Assembly: GCA_022865485.1 (NCBI GenBank)
Contig: JALHSZ010000020.1
Span: 1 to 62,237 of the forward strand
Length of the DNA stretch: 62,237 bases
Direction of reading: 5' to 3'
Source of the DNA: Dehalococcoidales bacterium
GTDB taxonomy: Bacteria > Chloroflexota > Dehalococcoidia > Dehalococcoidales > BS750m-G39
How positions within the stretch are numbered: position 1 is the first letter of the stretch; each line of letters begins with the position of its first letter. Below, piece after piece: positions 32,877 to 40,759 of the stretch. The notes beneath the pieces are model-generated. The model was not told the DNA's origin and searched no databases. It was given only the letters and a program-made list of their open reading frames with translations. The position numbers and the translations under genes were made by a program.

Positions 32877-33710
32877 TTAAGCAGAGTGACTTTTCTGCCA
32901 CTCCTCGTAAGCGCACTTCTCTTCGCCCAGGTAGATACGCTGGCGGGCGGCCAGGAGGTCCCAGTCAACTTTATGCCCGTCGAAATCGGGGCCGTCGACG
33001 CAGGCGAACTTGGTCTCGCCGCCGACGGCTACCCGGCAGCAGCCGCACATTCCCGTGCCGTCGACCATGATGGGGTTGAGGCTGACGATGGTCTTGACCC
33101 CGAAGGGCAACGTGGTCAGGGAGCAGAACTTCATCATGACCACGGGGCCGATGGCGACGACGCGGTCAATCTTTTCGCCGTTTTCCAACAGCTCTTTGAG
33201 CGGCACGGTGACGACACCCTTGCGGCCGTAGGAGCCGTCGTCGGTGGTAACGATGAGCTTATCGCTGGTGGACTTCAGGACGTCCTCCCAGAAGAGCAGC
33301 TCTTTAGTCCGCGCCCCCAGGATGGAGATAACCTTGTTGCCCGCCTTTTTAAGCTCGCGGGCGATCGGGGCGACGGGTGCCGCCCCCACCCCACCGGCGA
33401 CACAGACAACGGTGCCGAACTTTTCGATTTCGGCGGGCAGGCCCAGGGGGCCGACGAAGTCGGCGATGGCATCGCCTTCTTTGAGTAAAGCCAGGCGGGC
33501 GGTGGTGGCGCCCACCTCCATAAAGACGATGGTAACCGTGCCTTCTTTTTCGTTCCAGTCGGCGACGGTGAGGGGAATGCGCTCGCCCTTTTCGTCAATC
33601 CTGACCACGACGAACTGCCCCGCCCGAGCCTTTTTGGCTACGGCGGGGGCTGCCATCCGGAAAAGGTGAATCTGGGGCACCAGGTCTTTTTTAGCTAAAA
33701 TCTTATACAA
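32877..33710 (-). CDS. nfnA: NfnA: small FAD/2Fe-2S subunit of the Nfn complex
   Basis: A 277-residue ferredoxin-NAD reductase-type protein. The FAD barrel occupies the first 100 residues, CVAGGVGAAPVAPIA is the NAD-binding start, and GMCGCCRV plus a later cysteine (KFACVDGPDFDG) would hold the 2Fe-2S cluster. It binds NAD(H) and passes electrons to NfnB. The start is TTG with GAGGTGAG seven bases upstream. The leader carries a terminator-like hairpin at 33735-33770. Confidence 0.88.
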   Translation of the reverse strand: MYKILAKKDLVPQIHLFRMAAPAVAKKARAGQFVVVRIDEKGERIPLTVADWNEKEGTVTIVFMEVGATTARLALLKEGDAIADFVGPLGLPAEIEKFGTVVCVAGGVGAAPVAPIARELKKAGNKVISILGARTKELLFWEDVLKSTSDKLIVTTDDGSYGRKGVVTVPLKELLENGEKIDRVVAIGPVVMMKFCSLTTLPFGVKTIVSLNPIMVDGTGMCGCCRVAVGGETKFACVDGPDFDGHKVDWDLLAARQRIYLGEEKCAYEEWQKSHSA

Positions 33711-33734
33711 AGCGGCTCACCTCATTAAGATACT

Positions 33735-33770
33735 AAAAAGGCTGCCCCTGAAGAGTTTTCAGAGGTAGCC
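33735..33770 (-). terminator. Terminator hairpin in the nfnA leader
   Basis: Read on the minus strand, GGCTACCTCTGAA pairs with TTCAGGGGCAGCC (one mismatch, one G-U) around a five-base loop and is followed by five T. It ends only 25 bases before the nfnA start. No minus-strand gene lies upstream, so it should act on the nfn leader itself (attenuation) or end a short RNA of about 70 bases. Confidence 0.65.
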
Positions 33771-33808
33771 CTATCGATAGTTATTCATAAAGCTCAATCC
33801 ATAAAGAG

Positions 33809-33837
33809 AGGATAGCGGCAAATCTCAAAAAATTCAA
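33809..33837 (-). promoter_or_regulatory. Candidate nfnAB promoter
   Basis: TTGAAT (33837-33832), 17 bases and TATCCT (33814-33809) on the minus strand. It would give a leader of about 90 bases containing the hairpin at 33735-33770. Confidence 0.45.
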
Positions 33838-33995
33838 GCCGTTTTGAGCCTGAAACCCGTTGCCTAATTACCATTTAAGGTATATTATTATAAGCACCGC
33901 ATTTGCCCTGGAGAAAGGGGTGGTTATTTTTGCCAATTCAAGCCACGATTTCAAAGCCCGAACGTCATTAAAAGTAATCTGCCGAGGTGTTAACG

Positions 33996-34289
33996 ATGGT
34001 CGCCGAGCTTATTCACATTGGATTCGGAAATATACTGGCTATGAACAGGGTCATTTCCATAGCTTCGCCAAACTCCGCACCCACCAAACGAACTATCCAA
34101 CAGGCTAAAAGTAAGGGGCTGCTGATTGATATGACCAGCGGCCGAAGGACCAAAGCCGTTATCTTTGCCGATAGCGGGCACATTATTCTGGGCGCCCTCG
34201 CCCCGGAAACCATTGCTGGCCGGCTGCAAGCCAGCCGAGGAGGCCCATTGCTGAAGCCAGAGCCAAGCGATGAAAAAGACGAAGCCTAG
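33996..34289 (+). CDS. remA: RemA/DUF370 family regulator
   Basis: A 97-residue member of the DUF370/RemA family. [31 protein letters not shown] and [20 protein letters not shown] follow the family closely. In Bacillus RemA is a DNA-binding regulator of matrix genes that forms ring-like oligomers. The ATG follows GAGGTG at 33984-33989. It overlaps gmk by 20 bases, the same remA-gmk pair as in Firmicutes. The C-terminal 20 residues are a non-conserved tail inside the overlap. Confidence 0.9.
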   Translation: MVAELIHIGFGNILAMNRVISIASPNSAPTKRTIQQAKSKGLLIDMTSGRRTKAVIFADSGHIILGALAPETIAGRLQASRGGPLLKPEPSDEKDEA

Positions 34290-34905
34290 AATTGAAGCCC
34301 CCTTCAACCCCACCCCCAAACCACTGCTTATCGTCCTCTCCGGTCCCTCCGGAGCGGGCAAGGACGCCGTCTTGAACCGAATGAAAGCATCGGGCTACCC
34401 CGCCAGGTTTATCACCACCGCCACCACCCGCCCCCGGCGCGCCGACGAAGAAGATAATGTCGCCTATAAATTCGTCTCCGAGAAAGATTTCCAGAAGATG
34501 GTGACCAAAAAAGAGCTGCTGGAATACGCCAATGTCTACGGGAACTGGTACGGCGTGCCCAGAGAACCGGTCAAGAAAGCCCTGGAGGCAGGAATAGATA
34601 CCATCGTGAAGGTCGACGTTCAGGGGGCGGCTACGCTTAAAAAAATCCTGCCCGAGGCGGTTTTTATCTTTCTTACCTCCCCGTCAACGGAGGAGCTTGA
34701 GACCAGGCTGAGGGAGCGCCAGACGGAATCCGAGTTCGACTGCGACCTGCGCCTGAAGACCGCCGCAGAGGAGATAAAGCAGCTGCACCTCTTCGACTAT
34801 ATCGTGCTCAACGAGCGGAATGAAATCGAGCGGGCGGCATCAGCCATCGAAGCCATTATCACCGCCGAAAAGTGCCGCCGCACTCCCCGTGAAATCAGCC
34901 TGTAA
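34270..34905 (+). CDS. gmk: Guanylate kinase
   Basis: A 211-residue kinase converting GMP to GDP. The P-loop is SGPSGAGKD at about 24-32; [12 protein letters not shown] is the GMP-binding start and [13 protein letters not shown] the lid side. It has a 15-residue N-terminal extension before the first strand. Translationally coupled to remA. Confidence 0.95.
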   Translation: MKKTKPRIEAPFNPTPKPLLIVLSGPSGAGKDAVLNRMKASGYPARFITTATTRPRRADEEDNVAYKFVSEKDFQKMVTKKELLEYANVYGNWYGVPREPVKKALEAGIDTIVKVDVQGAATLKKILPEAVFIFLTSPSTEELETRLRERQTESEFDCDLRLKTAAEEIKQLHLFDYIVLNERNEIERAASAIEAIITAEKCRRTPREISL

Positions 34906-34927
34906 CCGGACAGAACATCAGCTTGAA

Positions 34928-35932
34928 CTAAGAAAACAGGCTAATAAGGAAATAAATCAGGCCAGAGATAACACCAGCTGCTGGGATAGTAAAAAGCCAG
35001 GCCCAAACAATGCGGAGGGTCACGTTCCAGCGTACGGCAGAAAGCCGATTAGCCGAACCTACACCCGATATCGCCCCAGTGATAACATGAGTAGTACTCA
35101 CCGGAATACCCATATGCGTGGATAAGAAAATACTGGAAGCAGCCGCCGTCTCAGCGCAGAAGCCATCAATCGGCCTTAATTTTGTAATCCTTTGCCCCAT
35201 TGTCTTGACAATCCGCCAACCGCCGCTGAGTGTGCCCAGAGCAATAGCGCCGTGCGCACTTAGAACCACCCACAAAGGCACCTGGAAACTCGAGATTAAA
35301 CCGCCGGCAAAAAGAAGGCTGGTTATGATACCCATAGTTTTCTGAGCATCGTTACCACCGTGACCCAAACTAAAAGCCGCGGCTGAAAAAAGCTGTAGAA
35401 TCCGCGACCACCTATCAACGGCAGCCGGTCTTTGCTTTAATAAATATATAATCCATGTGGTAATAATCTTTAAAAAATAACCTAAAACTAAGCCAATCGC
35501 CGGCGCTAAGACAATAAAAATCAGTGTTTTGTACCAGCCGCTGGCGATAATCACCCCAAAGCCGCCGTTTACTATAGCAGCTCCAGCGTACCCGCCGATT
35601 AGAGCGTGAGAGGAACTACTGGGCAGTCCAAAATACCAGGTAATCAGGTTCCAACAAATAGCGCCAATAAGTCCGGCAAGAATTACCGTTGGCGTTATTG
35701 TTTCAATGTTAATCATTCCATTGCCGATTGTTGTCGCCACGCCGGTACCAAATATAAGAAAGGCTATAAAATTAAAAAAGGCGGCCCAGATGACAGCTAG
35801 TCTCGGCGATAGAACCCTGGTCGAAACGACGGTGGCGATAGAATTGGCGGCATCGTGCATTCCGTTGGTGAAATCAAAAGCCAGAGCGATGATGATGATG
35901 ACAATTAAAAATAGTAAGCTTAAAGAGAGCAT
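34928..35932 (-). CDS. pit: PiT-family inorganic phosphate transporter
   Basis: A 334-residue membrane protein with about ten hydrophobic segments and the two inverted PiT signatures: FTNGMHDAANSIAT near the start and GGNDAQKTMG in the middle. It imports phosphate with a cation, driven by the ion gradient. It lies 70 bases after the DUF47 gene, the usual pairing. Confidence 0.92.
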   Translation of the reverse strand: MLSLSLLFLIVIIIIALAFDFTNGMHDAANSIATVVSTRVLSPRLAVIWAAFFNFIAFLIFGTGVATTIGNGMINIETITPTVILAGLIGAICWNLITWYFGLPSSSSHALIGGYAGAAIVNGGFGVIIASGWYKTLIFIVLAPAIGLVLGYFLKIITTWIIYLLKQRPAAVDRWSRILQLFSAAAFSLGHGGNDAQKTMGIITSLLFAGGLISSFQVPLWVVLSAHGAIALGTLSGGWRIVKTMGQRITKLRPIDGFCAETAAASSIFLSTHMGIPVSTTHVITGAISGVGSANRLSAVRWNVTLRIVWAWLFTIPAAGVISGLIYFLISLFS

Positions 35933-36002
35933 ATAAGCTCCCGAGAAGGGTGGAGGATTTCAGTGCTTAACATAGCCAAGCAAATATCAACGGGAACTAA
36001 GA

Positions 36003-36629
36003 TTAACCATGTTTGAGAGCTACCCCTTCTAGGACATCAGCCACGTCCTCGCACCGGTCGGTGGCGCTCTCCATATGCTCATAAATCTCGCGCCACTTAA
36101 TGACACGAGCCGTGTCTGTGGAATCACTAAAAAGCTCAGCCATCGCCGAGCGGTATACTCTGTCGGCCACATTCTCCAGCCGGTTAATCTCGACGCAGCG
36201 CTTGAGGACCTGGCTCAAGACAAGGCGCTTGCGTAGCTGGGGCATTACCCTCTCCACCTCCTCCGCCGCCTGCACGATAATATCGGCCAGCTCCTTGGCC
36301 CTCGGTCCGGGGCGATCCACCTTATAAAGAAGCATAGCATCGCTGGCAGCGTGAATAAAATCAGTGATATCATCCAGGGAGTGGGCCAGCTGGACTATAT
36401 CCTCCCGGTCGAAAGGAGTGACGAAGGTGCGGTTCAACCGTGCCATAATCTCGTGGGTAATGGTGTCCCCCTGGTGTTCGAGTTCGGTTATTTCGTTTAC
36501 CTTCTGCTCAACATTTTCCCAGTTATCAACCATCTCCTTAAGCTTGTGAGCCGCTTCTACCATATTGCGGGAGCTCTCCTCAAAAAGGGGGAAGAAGACC
36601 TGCTCACGGGGAATAAAAGAAAACCTCAC
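36003..36629 (-). CDS. DUF47/PhoU-like phosphate transport regulator
   Basis: A 208-residue, all-helical PhoU-like protein. Metal-binding-type motifs ELEHQGDTITHE and SLDDITDFI are visible. These proteins accompany PiT transporters and are thought to control their activity. The start is GTG with AAGGAGAG upstream, and a consensus promoter lies at 36655-36683. Confidence 0.88.
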   Translation of the reverse strand: MRFSFIPREQVFFPLFEESSRNMVEAAHKLKEMVDNWENVEQKVNEITELEHQGDTITHEIMARLNRTFVTPFDREDIVQLAHSLDDITDFIHAASDAMLLYKVDRPGPRAKELADIIVQAAEEVERVMPQLRKRLVLSQVLKRCVEINRLENVADRVYRSAMAELFSDSTDTARVIKWREIYEHMESATDRCEDVADVLEGVALKHG

Positions 36630-36654
36630 GTTCTAACTCTCCTTTGCCATCGTG

Positions 36655-36683
36655 AGTTTAGTTGAGAGATGGCTAATTGTCAA
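36655..36683 (-). promoter_or_regulatory. Promoter of the DUF47-pit operon
   Basis: TTGACA (36683-36678), 17 bases and TAAACT (36660-36655) on the minus strand. It mirrors the plus-strand promoter at 36697-36725, with 13 bases between the two -35 boxes. Confidence 0.75.
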
Positions 36684-36696
36684 GCAATAGAAGTTA

Positions 36697-36725
36697 TTGA
36701 CAGCCAGCGCTTAGAGGCATAAACT
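36697..36725 (+). promoter_or_regulatory. Promoter of the APC permease operon
   Basis: TTGACA (36697-36702), 17 bases and TAAACT (36720-36725). Both boxes and the spacing are the same as in the opposing promoter. Confidence 0.75.
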
Positions 36726-36784
36726 TACCAAATTGTAGGCTATAAAATCGCGGGCTTTAGTGGTAAAATCGGGTAAACCAAAAT

Positions 36785-38305
36785 ATGCAAGATAGCTACC
36801 GACCCAAACCCGGCGACAGGATTTTCCGTCCCCGGCGGATTAAGCTGCCCCACCTAAGACGAGTACTGGGAGTTCCCGCCCTGTTCAGCGCCGGCTATGG
36901 AGATGTGGGTTCCTCCATCTACTACGGTCTGGGCGTTGTTGCCCTGTTCGCCCTGGGCGCTACCCCCATAGTGCTGATGATAGCCGGTATTATTTACATC
37001 TTCAATGCCCTTACCTATGCTGAGGGTTCAGCCATGATACCTGAAGCTGGCGGTTCAGCCAGCTTTGCCCGCCACGGCTTTAACGACATGGCGGGGTTTA
37101 TTTCTGGCTGGGCATTAATGCTGAGCTATATTGTTACCATGGCTATCTCCGCCTATACCATTCCGCCATACTTAAGCTATTTTTGGCCGATACTGAACGA
37201 GCCGGTAATCGGCACGATGGTCTCCATGGGAATCATTGCCTTCCTGATGCTCATAAACGTTCTGGGGGTAAGAGACTCGTCAAGAGTGAATATATTCTTC
37301 ATCAGTATCGACATAGCTACCCAGATTACACTGGTGGTTCTGGGAATCGTGCTAATAGTGGCGGTAAACCCGGGAGTCTTATTTCACAATATGTTCGGGG
37401 CGGGCAACTGGCCGTCCACGCAGAACCTGATTTTCGGCATTGCCATTGCCGCCCTGTGTTTTACCGGCGTGGAGACCGTATCTCAACTGGCCGAAGAGAC
37501 GCGAGCGCCAGCCAAAAAGATACCCCAGGCATACGTTCTGATGATAGTCGCCGTTATGGTTTTATTCGCCGGCATTTCTATAGTCGCTCTGTCCGCCATG
37601 ACTCCTCAAGTGCTGGGCGACCCGGTCAACGGCTGGGCCAGAGACCCGATAGCCGGTATTGCCGCCAACCTGCCTTCGGATATCCTGCAGGATATCTTCG
37701 CCCCATTAGTTGCCGTACTGGCGGCCAGCATCCTGCTCACTGCCACCAATGCCGGGCTGATGGGAATCTCCCGTCTTTCCTATAACCTGTCTTCACACCA
37801 CCAGCTGCCAGCGGCTTTAAGCCGGGTACACCACCGTTTCCGGACTCCCTATATCGCCATTATCCTGTTCTGCCTGATATCCCTGCTGGTGTTAACGCCA
37901 GGCTTTTTCTCGGCTAACTTTTTTGCCGATTTAGGCGCTTTGTATGTCTTCGGCTCCCTGCTCTGCTTTGCCCTGGCCCATGCTTCTATTCTGGCTCTGC
38001 GGATGAGAAAACCCGACCTGGAACGCCCCTTCAAGCTCCGCTGGAATATCAAGACTAAGGGGAAAGAACTACCCATGACGGCTATCCTCGGCTTAATTGC
38101 CACCTCGGTAATATGGATAATAGTAATAATTACCCAGCCCTATAGCCGCGGGGTGGGATTCGGCTGGTTGGCGGTGGGGTTAATTATCTACTGCATCTAC
38201 CGCTGGAAATCGCGTTTGCCGTTAACCCACCTACCCAAAAAGCCTGGGGAAAAGGGTATTGTAGATTCTACAACAGAAGACTATAATACCAAACATCCAC
38301 TATGA
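36785..38305 (+). CDS. APC-superfamily permease
   Basis: A 506-residue secondary transporter with about twelve membrane segments. The first helix contains the broken GYGDVGSSIYYGLG stretch typical of APC proteins, and EAGGSASFARHGFND fits the second. The family moves amino acids or, in the KUP/KimA branch, potassium. The following UspA-like and two RCK genes favour a regulated cation importer, but the sequence alone does not decide between ion and amino acid. It has no strong ribosome site; GGTAAAC is the best candidate. Confidence 0.88.
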   Translation: MQDSYRPKPGDRIFRPRRIKLPHLRRVLGVPALFSAGYGDVGSSIYYGLGVVALFALGATPIVLMIAGIIYIFNALTYAEGSAMIPEAGGSASFARHGFNDMAGFISGWALMLSYIVTMAISAYTIPPYLSYFWPILNEPVIGTMVSMGIIAFLMLINVLGVRDSSRVNIFFISIDIATQITLVVLGIVLIVAVNPGVLFHNMFGAGNWPSTQNLIFGIAIAALCFTGVETVSQLAEETRAPAKKIPQAYVLMIVAVMVLFAGISIVALSAMTPQVLGDPVNGWARDPIAGIAANLPSDILQDIFAPLVAVLAASILLTATNAGLMGISRLSYNLSSHHQLPAALSRVHHRFRTPYIAIILFCLISLLVLTPGFFSANFFADLGALYVFGSLLCFALAHASILALRMRKPDLERPFKLRWNIKTKGKELPMTAILGLIATSVIWIIVIITQPYSRGVGFGWLAVGLIIYCIYRWKSRLPLTHLPKKPGEKGIVDSTTEDYNTKHPL

Positions 38306-38321
38306 ACGGGAATAGAAGGCA

Positions 38322-38750
38322 ATGGAGTTTCATAAAATTCTGGTGCCGGTAACTGGCAGCACGGCTGATGACGAGGCAATAAGGTTAGCCTGCAGGCTGA
38401 CCAAGAAGAAGAATAAGGGCAAAATCTGGGTAATATACGTGGTCACGGTGAAGCGCTCTCTGCCACTGGATGCTGAGATTGAACCTGAAGTCAAAAAGGC
38501 TGAAGACGTCCTGAACCGTATCTCCAACGTGGCTGAGAACGAAGACTATGAGGTAGAGACCGACCTCCTTCAAGCCCGTGAAGCCGGCCCCACTATCGTC
38601 GATGAAGCCGTAGAGCGGGAGGCCGACTTAATCCTGATGGGTGTTATCTATAAGAGACGTTTCGGGCAGTTCAGCCTGGGCAGCGTGGTGCCCTACGTGC
38701 TGCAGAACTCGCCCTGCGAGGTTATACTGTACCACCAATATACTCCGTAG
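38322..38750 (+). CDS. Universal stress protein (UspA family)
   Basis: A 142-residue single UspA domain: strand KILVPVTGS at the start, the long helix DEAIRLACRL, and the nucleotide-loop region GVIYKRRFGQFSLGSVV, close to the G-2X-G-9X-GS pattern of ATP-binding members though the first part is changed. It lies 16 bases after the permease and 15 before the first RCK gene, so it probably regulates the transporter. Confidence 0.88.
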   Translation: MEFHKILVPVTGSTADDEAIRLACRLTKKKNKGKIWVIYVVTVKRSLPLDAEIEPEVKKAEDVLNRISNVAENEDYEVETDLLQAREAGPTIVDEAVEREADLILMGVIYKRRFGQFSLGSVVPYVLQNSPCEVILYHQYTP

Positions 38751-38765
38751 TTTGGGTTTAAGGTT

Positions 38766-39194
38766 ATGAAAGTAGTAATCATGGGCTGCGGCCGGGTGGG
38801 GGGGAAGCTGGCGGGGCTTCTGGATATCGAGGGGCACAACGTTACCATCCTGGACATCGATGAATACAGCTTCCGCCGACTGCCGCCCGAGTTCGGGGGC
38901 ACCGCCCTGGTGGGCAACGGCACCGACGAGGACGCGCTCAAAAAGGCGGGCATCGAGAAAGCCGACGCTTTTATCGCCCTTACCCAGGGGGATAATCGCA
39001 ACATAATGGCCTGCCAGATTGCCAAGCACATCTTTAACGTGCCCCGGGTTCTCTGCCGCACCTACGACCCGCTGCGACAGGAGCTTTTCGGCTCGCTGGG
39101 CATTGAGACCTTCAGCCCGACCACCATATTCGCCCAGATGCTAAAGGAGCGGCTGCTCAAGGCAAAACCAACAGGAGAGAAGAAGGCTAAGTAA
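38766..39194 (+). CDS. TrkA-N (RCK) domain protein, short
   Basis: A 142-residue protein made of one Rossmann RCK domain: GCGRVGGKLAGLL, then ILDID at the end of the second strand, the NAD-binding layout. The C-terminal RCK-C domain is missing. Such proteins gate potassium channels or transporters in response to nucleotides. Its stop overlaps the next start by one base. Confidence 0.9.
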   Translation: MKVVIMGCGRVGGKLAGLLDIEGHNVTILDIDEYSFRRLPPEFGGTALVGNGTDEDALKKAGIEKADAFIALTQGDNRNIMACQIAKHIFNVPRVLCRTYDPLRQELFGSLGIETFSPTTIFAQMLKERLLKAKPTGEKKAK

Positions 39195-39856
39195 TGTATA
39201 TTATTGTTGTCGGCGGGGGCCAGGTGGGCTATTACCTGGCCAAGGCGCTGATGGACGAGGGGCATGAGCTGCTGGTGCTGGAAAAGGACGCCGCCAGGAC
39301 CGCCTTTATCTGTAACGACCTGGGCAGTGTTTGCGTCCGCGGCGACGGCTGCGAGATGACCACCCTGGCCGAAGCGGGGGCGGGGCGAGCCGACATGTTC
39401 ATCGCCGTTACCGGAGAAGACGAGGATAACCTGGTTTCCTGCCAGGCTGCCAAGCATAAATTCAATGTGCCCCGTACCGTAGCCCGCATCAATAACCCCA
39501 AGAACGAGACTATCTTCAAGAAAATGGGCATCGACGTCACCATCAGCAGCACCAATATCATCATGGAGAGCATAGAGGAAGAGATGCCCACCCACCCCTT
39601 AACGCACCTGTTGGACATCCAGGAGCAGGGGCTGGAGATTGTGGAGATAAAAATCCCGCCCCACTCCCCTGCCATAGGTAAGACGGTGAAGGAGCTTTCG
39701 CTGCCGGCGGGGAATACATTATCGCTGATTATTCGCAGCCAGCAGAAGCCTTTCGTCCCCGACAAAGACACCATCCTCGAGGCTGAAGACCAAATAATAG
39801 CCATCACCACCCCCGAGTCAGAAGAAGCGCTGGGGACTACCCTCAGAGGCTCCTGA
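39194..39856 (+). CDS. TrkA (RCK-N and RCK-C) protein
   Basis: A 220-residue protein with a full RCK-N domain (GGGQVGYYLAKALMDEGH at the start, acidic residue at the second strand) and an RCK-C domain from about residue 135. It may pair with the shorter TrkA-N protein. No TrkH or KtrB pore is present in the window, so the APC permease is the likely partner. Confidence 0.92.
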   Translation: MYIIVVGGGQVGYYLAKALMDEGHELLVLEKDAARTAFICNDLGSVCVRGDGCEMTTLAEAGAGRADMFIAVTGEDEDNLVSCQAAKHKFNVPRTVARINNPKNETIFKKMGIDVTISSTNIIMESIEEEMPTHPLTHLLDIQEQGLEIVEIKIPPHSPAIGKTVKELSLPAGNTLSLIIRSQQKPFVPDKDTILEAEDQIIAITTPESEEALGTTLRGS

Positions 39857-39881
39857 GCGCTGAAAGCTAACGGCTTCCCAG

Positions 39882-40223
39882 CTAGCGAGGCTGTGGTTGC
39901 TTAAATGCCTTGGTCGCCAGGGTCTCGATTAAGAATCCCCAGATGACCGGTATGACAAAGAGCTGCCAAGGGTCAGGATATATGTCAACGCCGATGATGG
40001 CCAAGAACACCCCGAAGAGGGCTCCCCAGAATGCTCCATGAGCCGCCCAGTGCATTTTGAGCGAACTCGCCCCGATGGTGAACCCCAGGACGGTGTGGTG
40101 TAACAGAAAGGCAACTCCAATAGGCCAGAAGTCAACTTCGGCAGTATATCGGGACAAAAACATGCAGATGACGCCAAATACTGCTCCCAGGATGGTGGTG
40201 GTAATCAGACGAGATGCTTTCAT
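39882..40223 (-). CDS. Small membrane protein of unknown function
   Basis: A 113-residue protein with four hydrophobic segments containing G-rich faces. No family was recognised. The ATG follows GGAGGTGAAG, and TAGACA/TATAAT form a promoter at 40249-40278 on this strand. Convergent with the TrkA genes and divergent from comEA. Confidence 0.7.
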   Translation of the reverse strand: MKASRLITTTILGAVFGVICMFLSRYTAEVDFWPIGVAFLLHHTVLGFTIGASSLKMHWAAHGAFWGALFGVFLAIIGVDIYPDPWQLFVIPVIWGFLIETLATKAFKQPQPR

Positions 40224-40248
40224 TCTTCACCTCCGTAATATTGGCGCT

Positions 40249-40278
40249 ATTATATTCCAGCCCGCTGCCCGCTGTCTA
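40249..40278 (-). promoter_or_regulatory. Promoter of the small membrane protein gene
   Basis: TAGACA (40278-40273), 18 bases and TATAAT (40254-40249) on the minus strand. Confidence 0.6.
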
Positions 40279-40373
40279 CCCCCACCAAATTCACCGCGAT
40301 AAACGAGAACAATGTATTCATTGCCCGGTGTTTATTTGCTATACTAGGTGAAGCTAACACCAGGAGGATTCCC

Positions 40374-40742
40374 GTGACCGCAGGCAAGCTCGACCGATTC
40401 TGGGCGCTGATTACCCTGCTGCTGATAGCCGTTATCGTTATCGGGGGCATTATTGTCTGGCAGAACTACCGCCCCAACCACCCCATAGAGATTTCCCTGT
40501 CACCGACTCCAGAATCAACCGGGGAGGTTTGCCAAGGAGAGCCACAGAAGATAGATATTAACCGCGCCGAAGCCTGGCTGCTGGAGGCATTGCCCGGCAT
40601 CGGCCCGAGCAAGGCGCAGGCTATCATCGCTTACCGCCAGCAGAACGGGGGCTTTAGCGACATCGCCGAAATAACCGAGGTTGAAGGCATCGGGCAAACC
40701 ATCTACAACGATATCCGGGAGCTGATTACCGTAGGCGATTAA
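40374..40742 (+). CDS. comEA: ComEA-like DNA-binding competence protein
   Basis: A 122-residue protein with one N-terminal membrane segment (about 9-29), a short linker and a double helix-hairpin-helix domain: KIDINRAEAWLLEALPGIG followed by ITEVEGIGQTIYNDI. In competent bacteria ComEA binds incoming double-stranded DNA outside the membrane. The SLBB domain of Bacillus ComEA is absent. The start is GTG with AGGAGG six bases upstream. It is followed 17 bases later by comEC. Confidence 0.9.
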   Translation: MTAGKLDRFWALITLLLIAVIVIGGIIVWQNYRPNHPIEISLSPTPESTGEVCQGEPQKIDINRAEAWLLEALPGIGPSKAQAIIAYRQQNGGFSDIAEITEVEGIGQTIYNDIRELITVGD

Positions 40743-40759
40743 CACTTTAAGGAAGGCCG

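Noticed and set aside
33860-34108. 82-residue frame upstream of remA
   Set aside because: It overlaps the start of remA in another frame and has no ribosome site; remA is certain.
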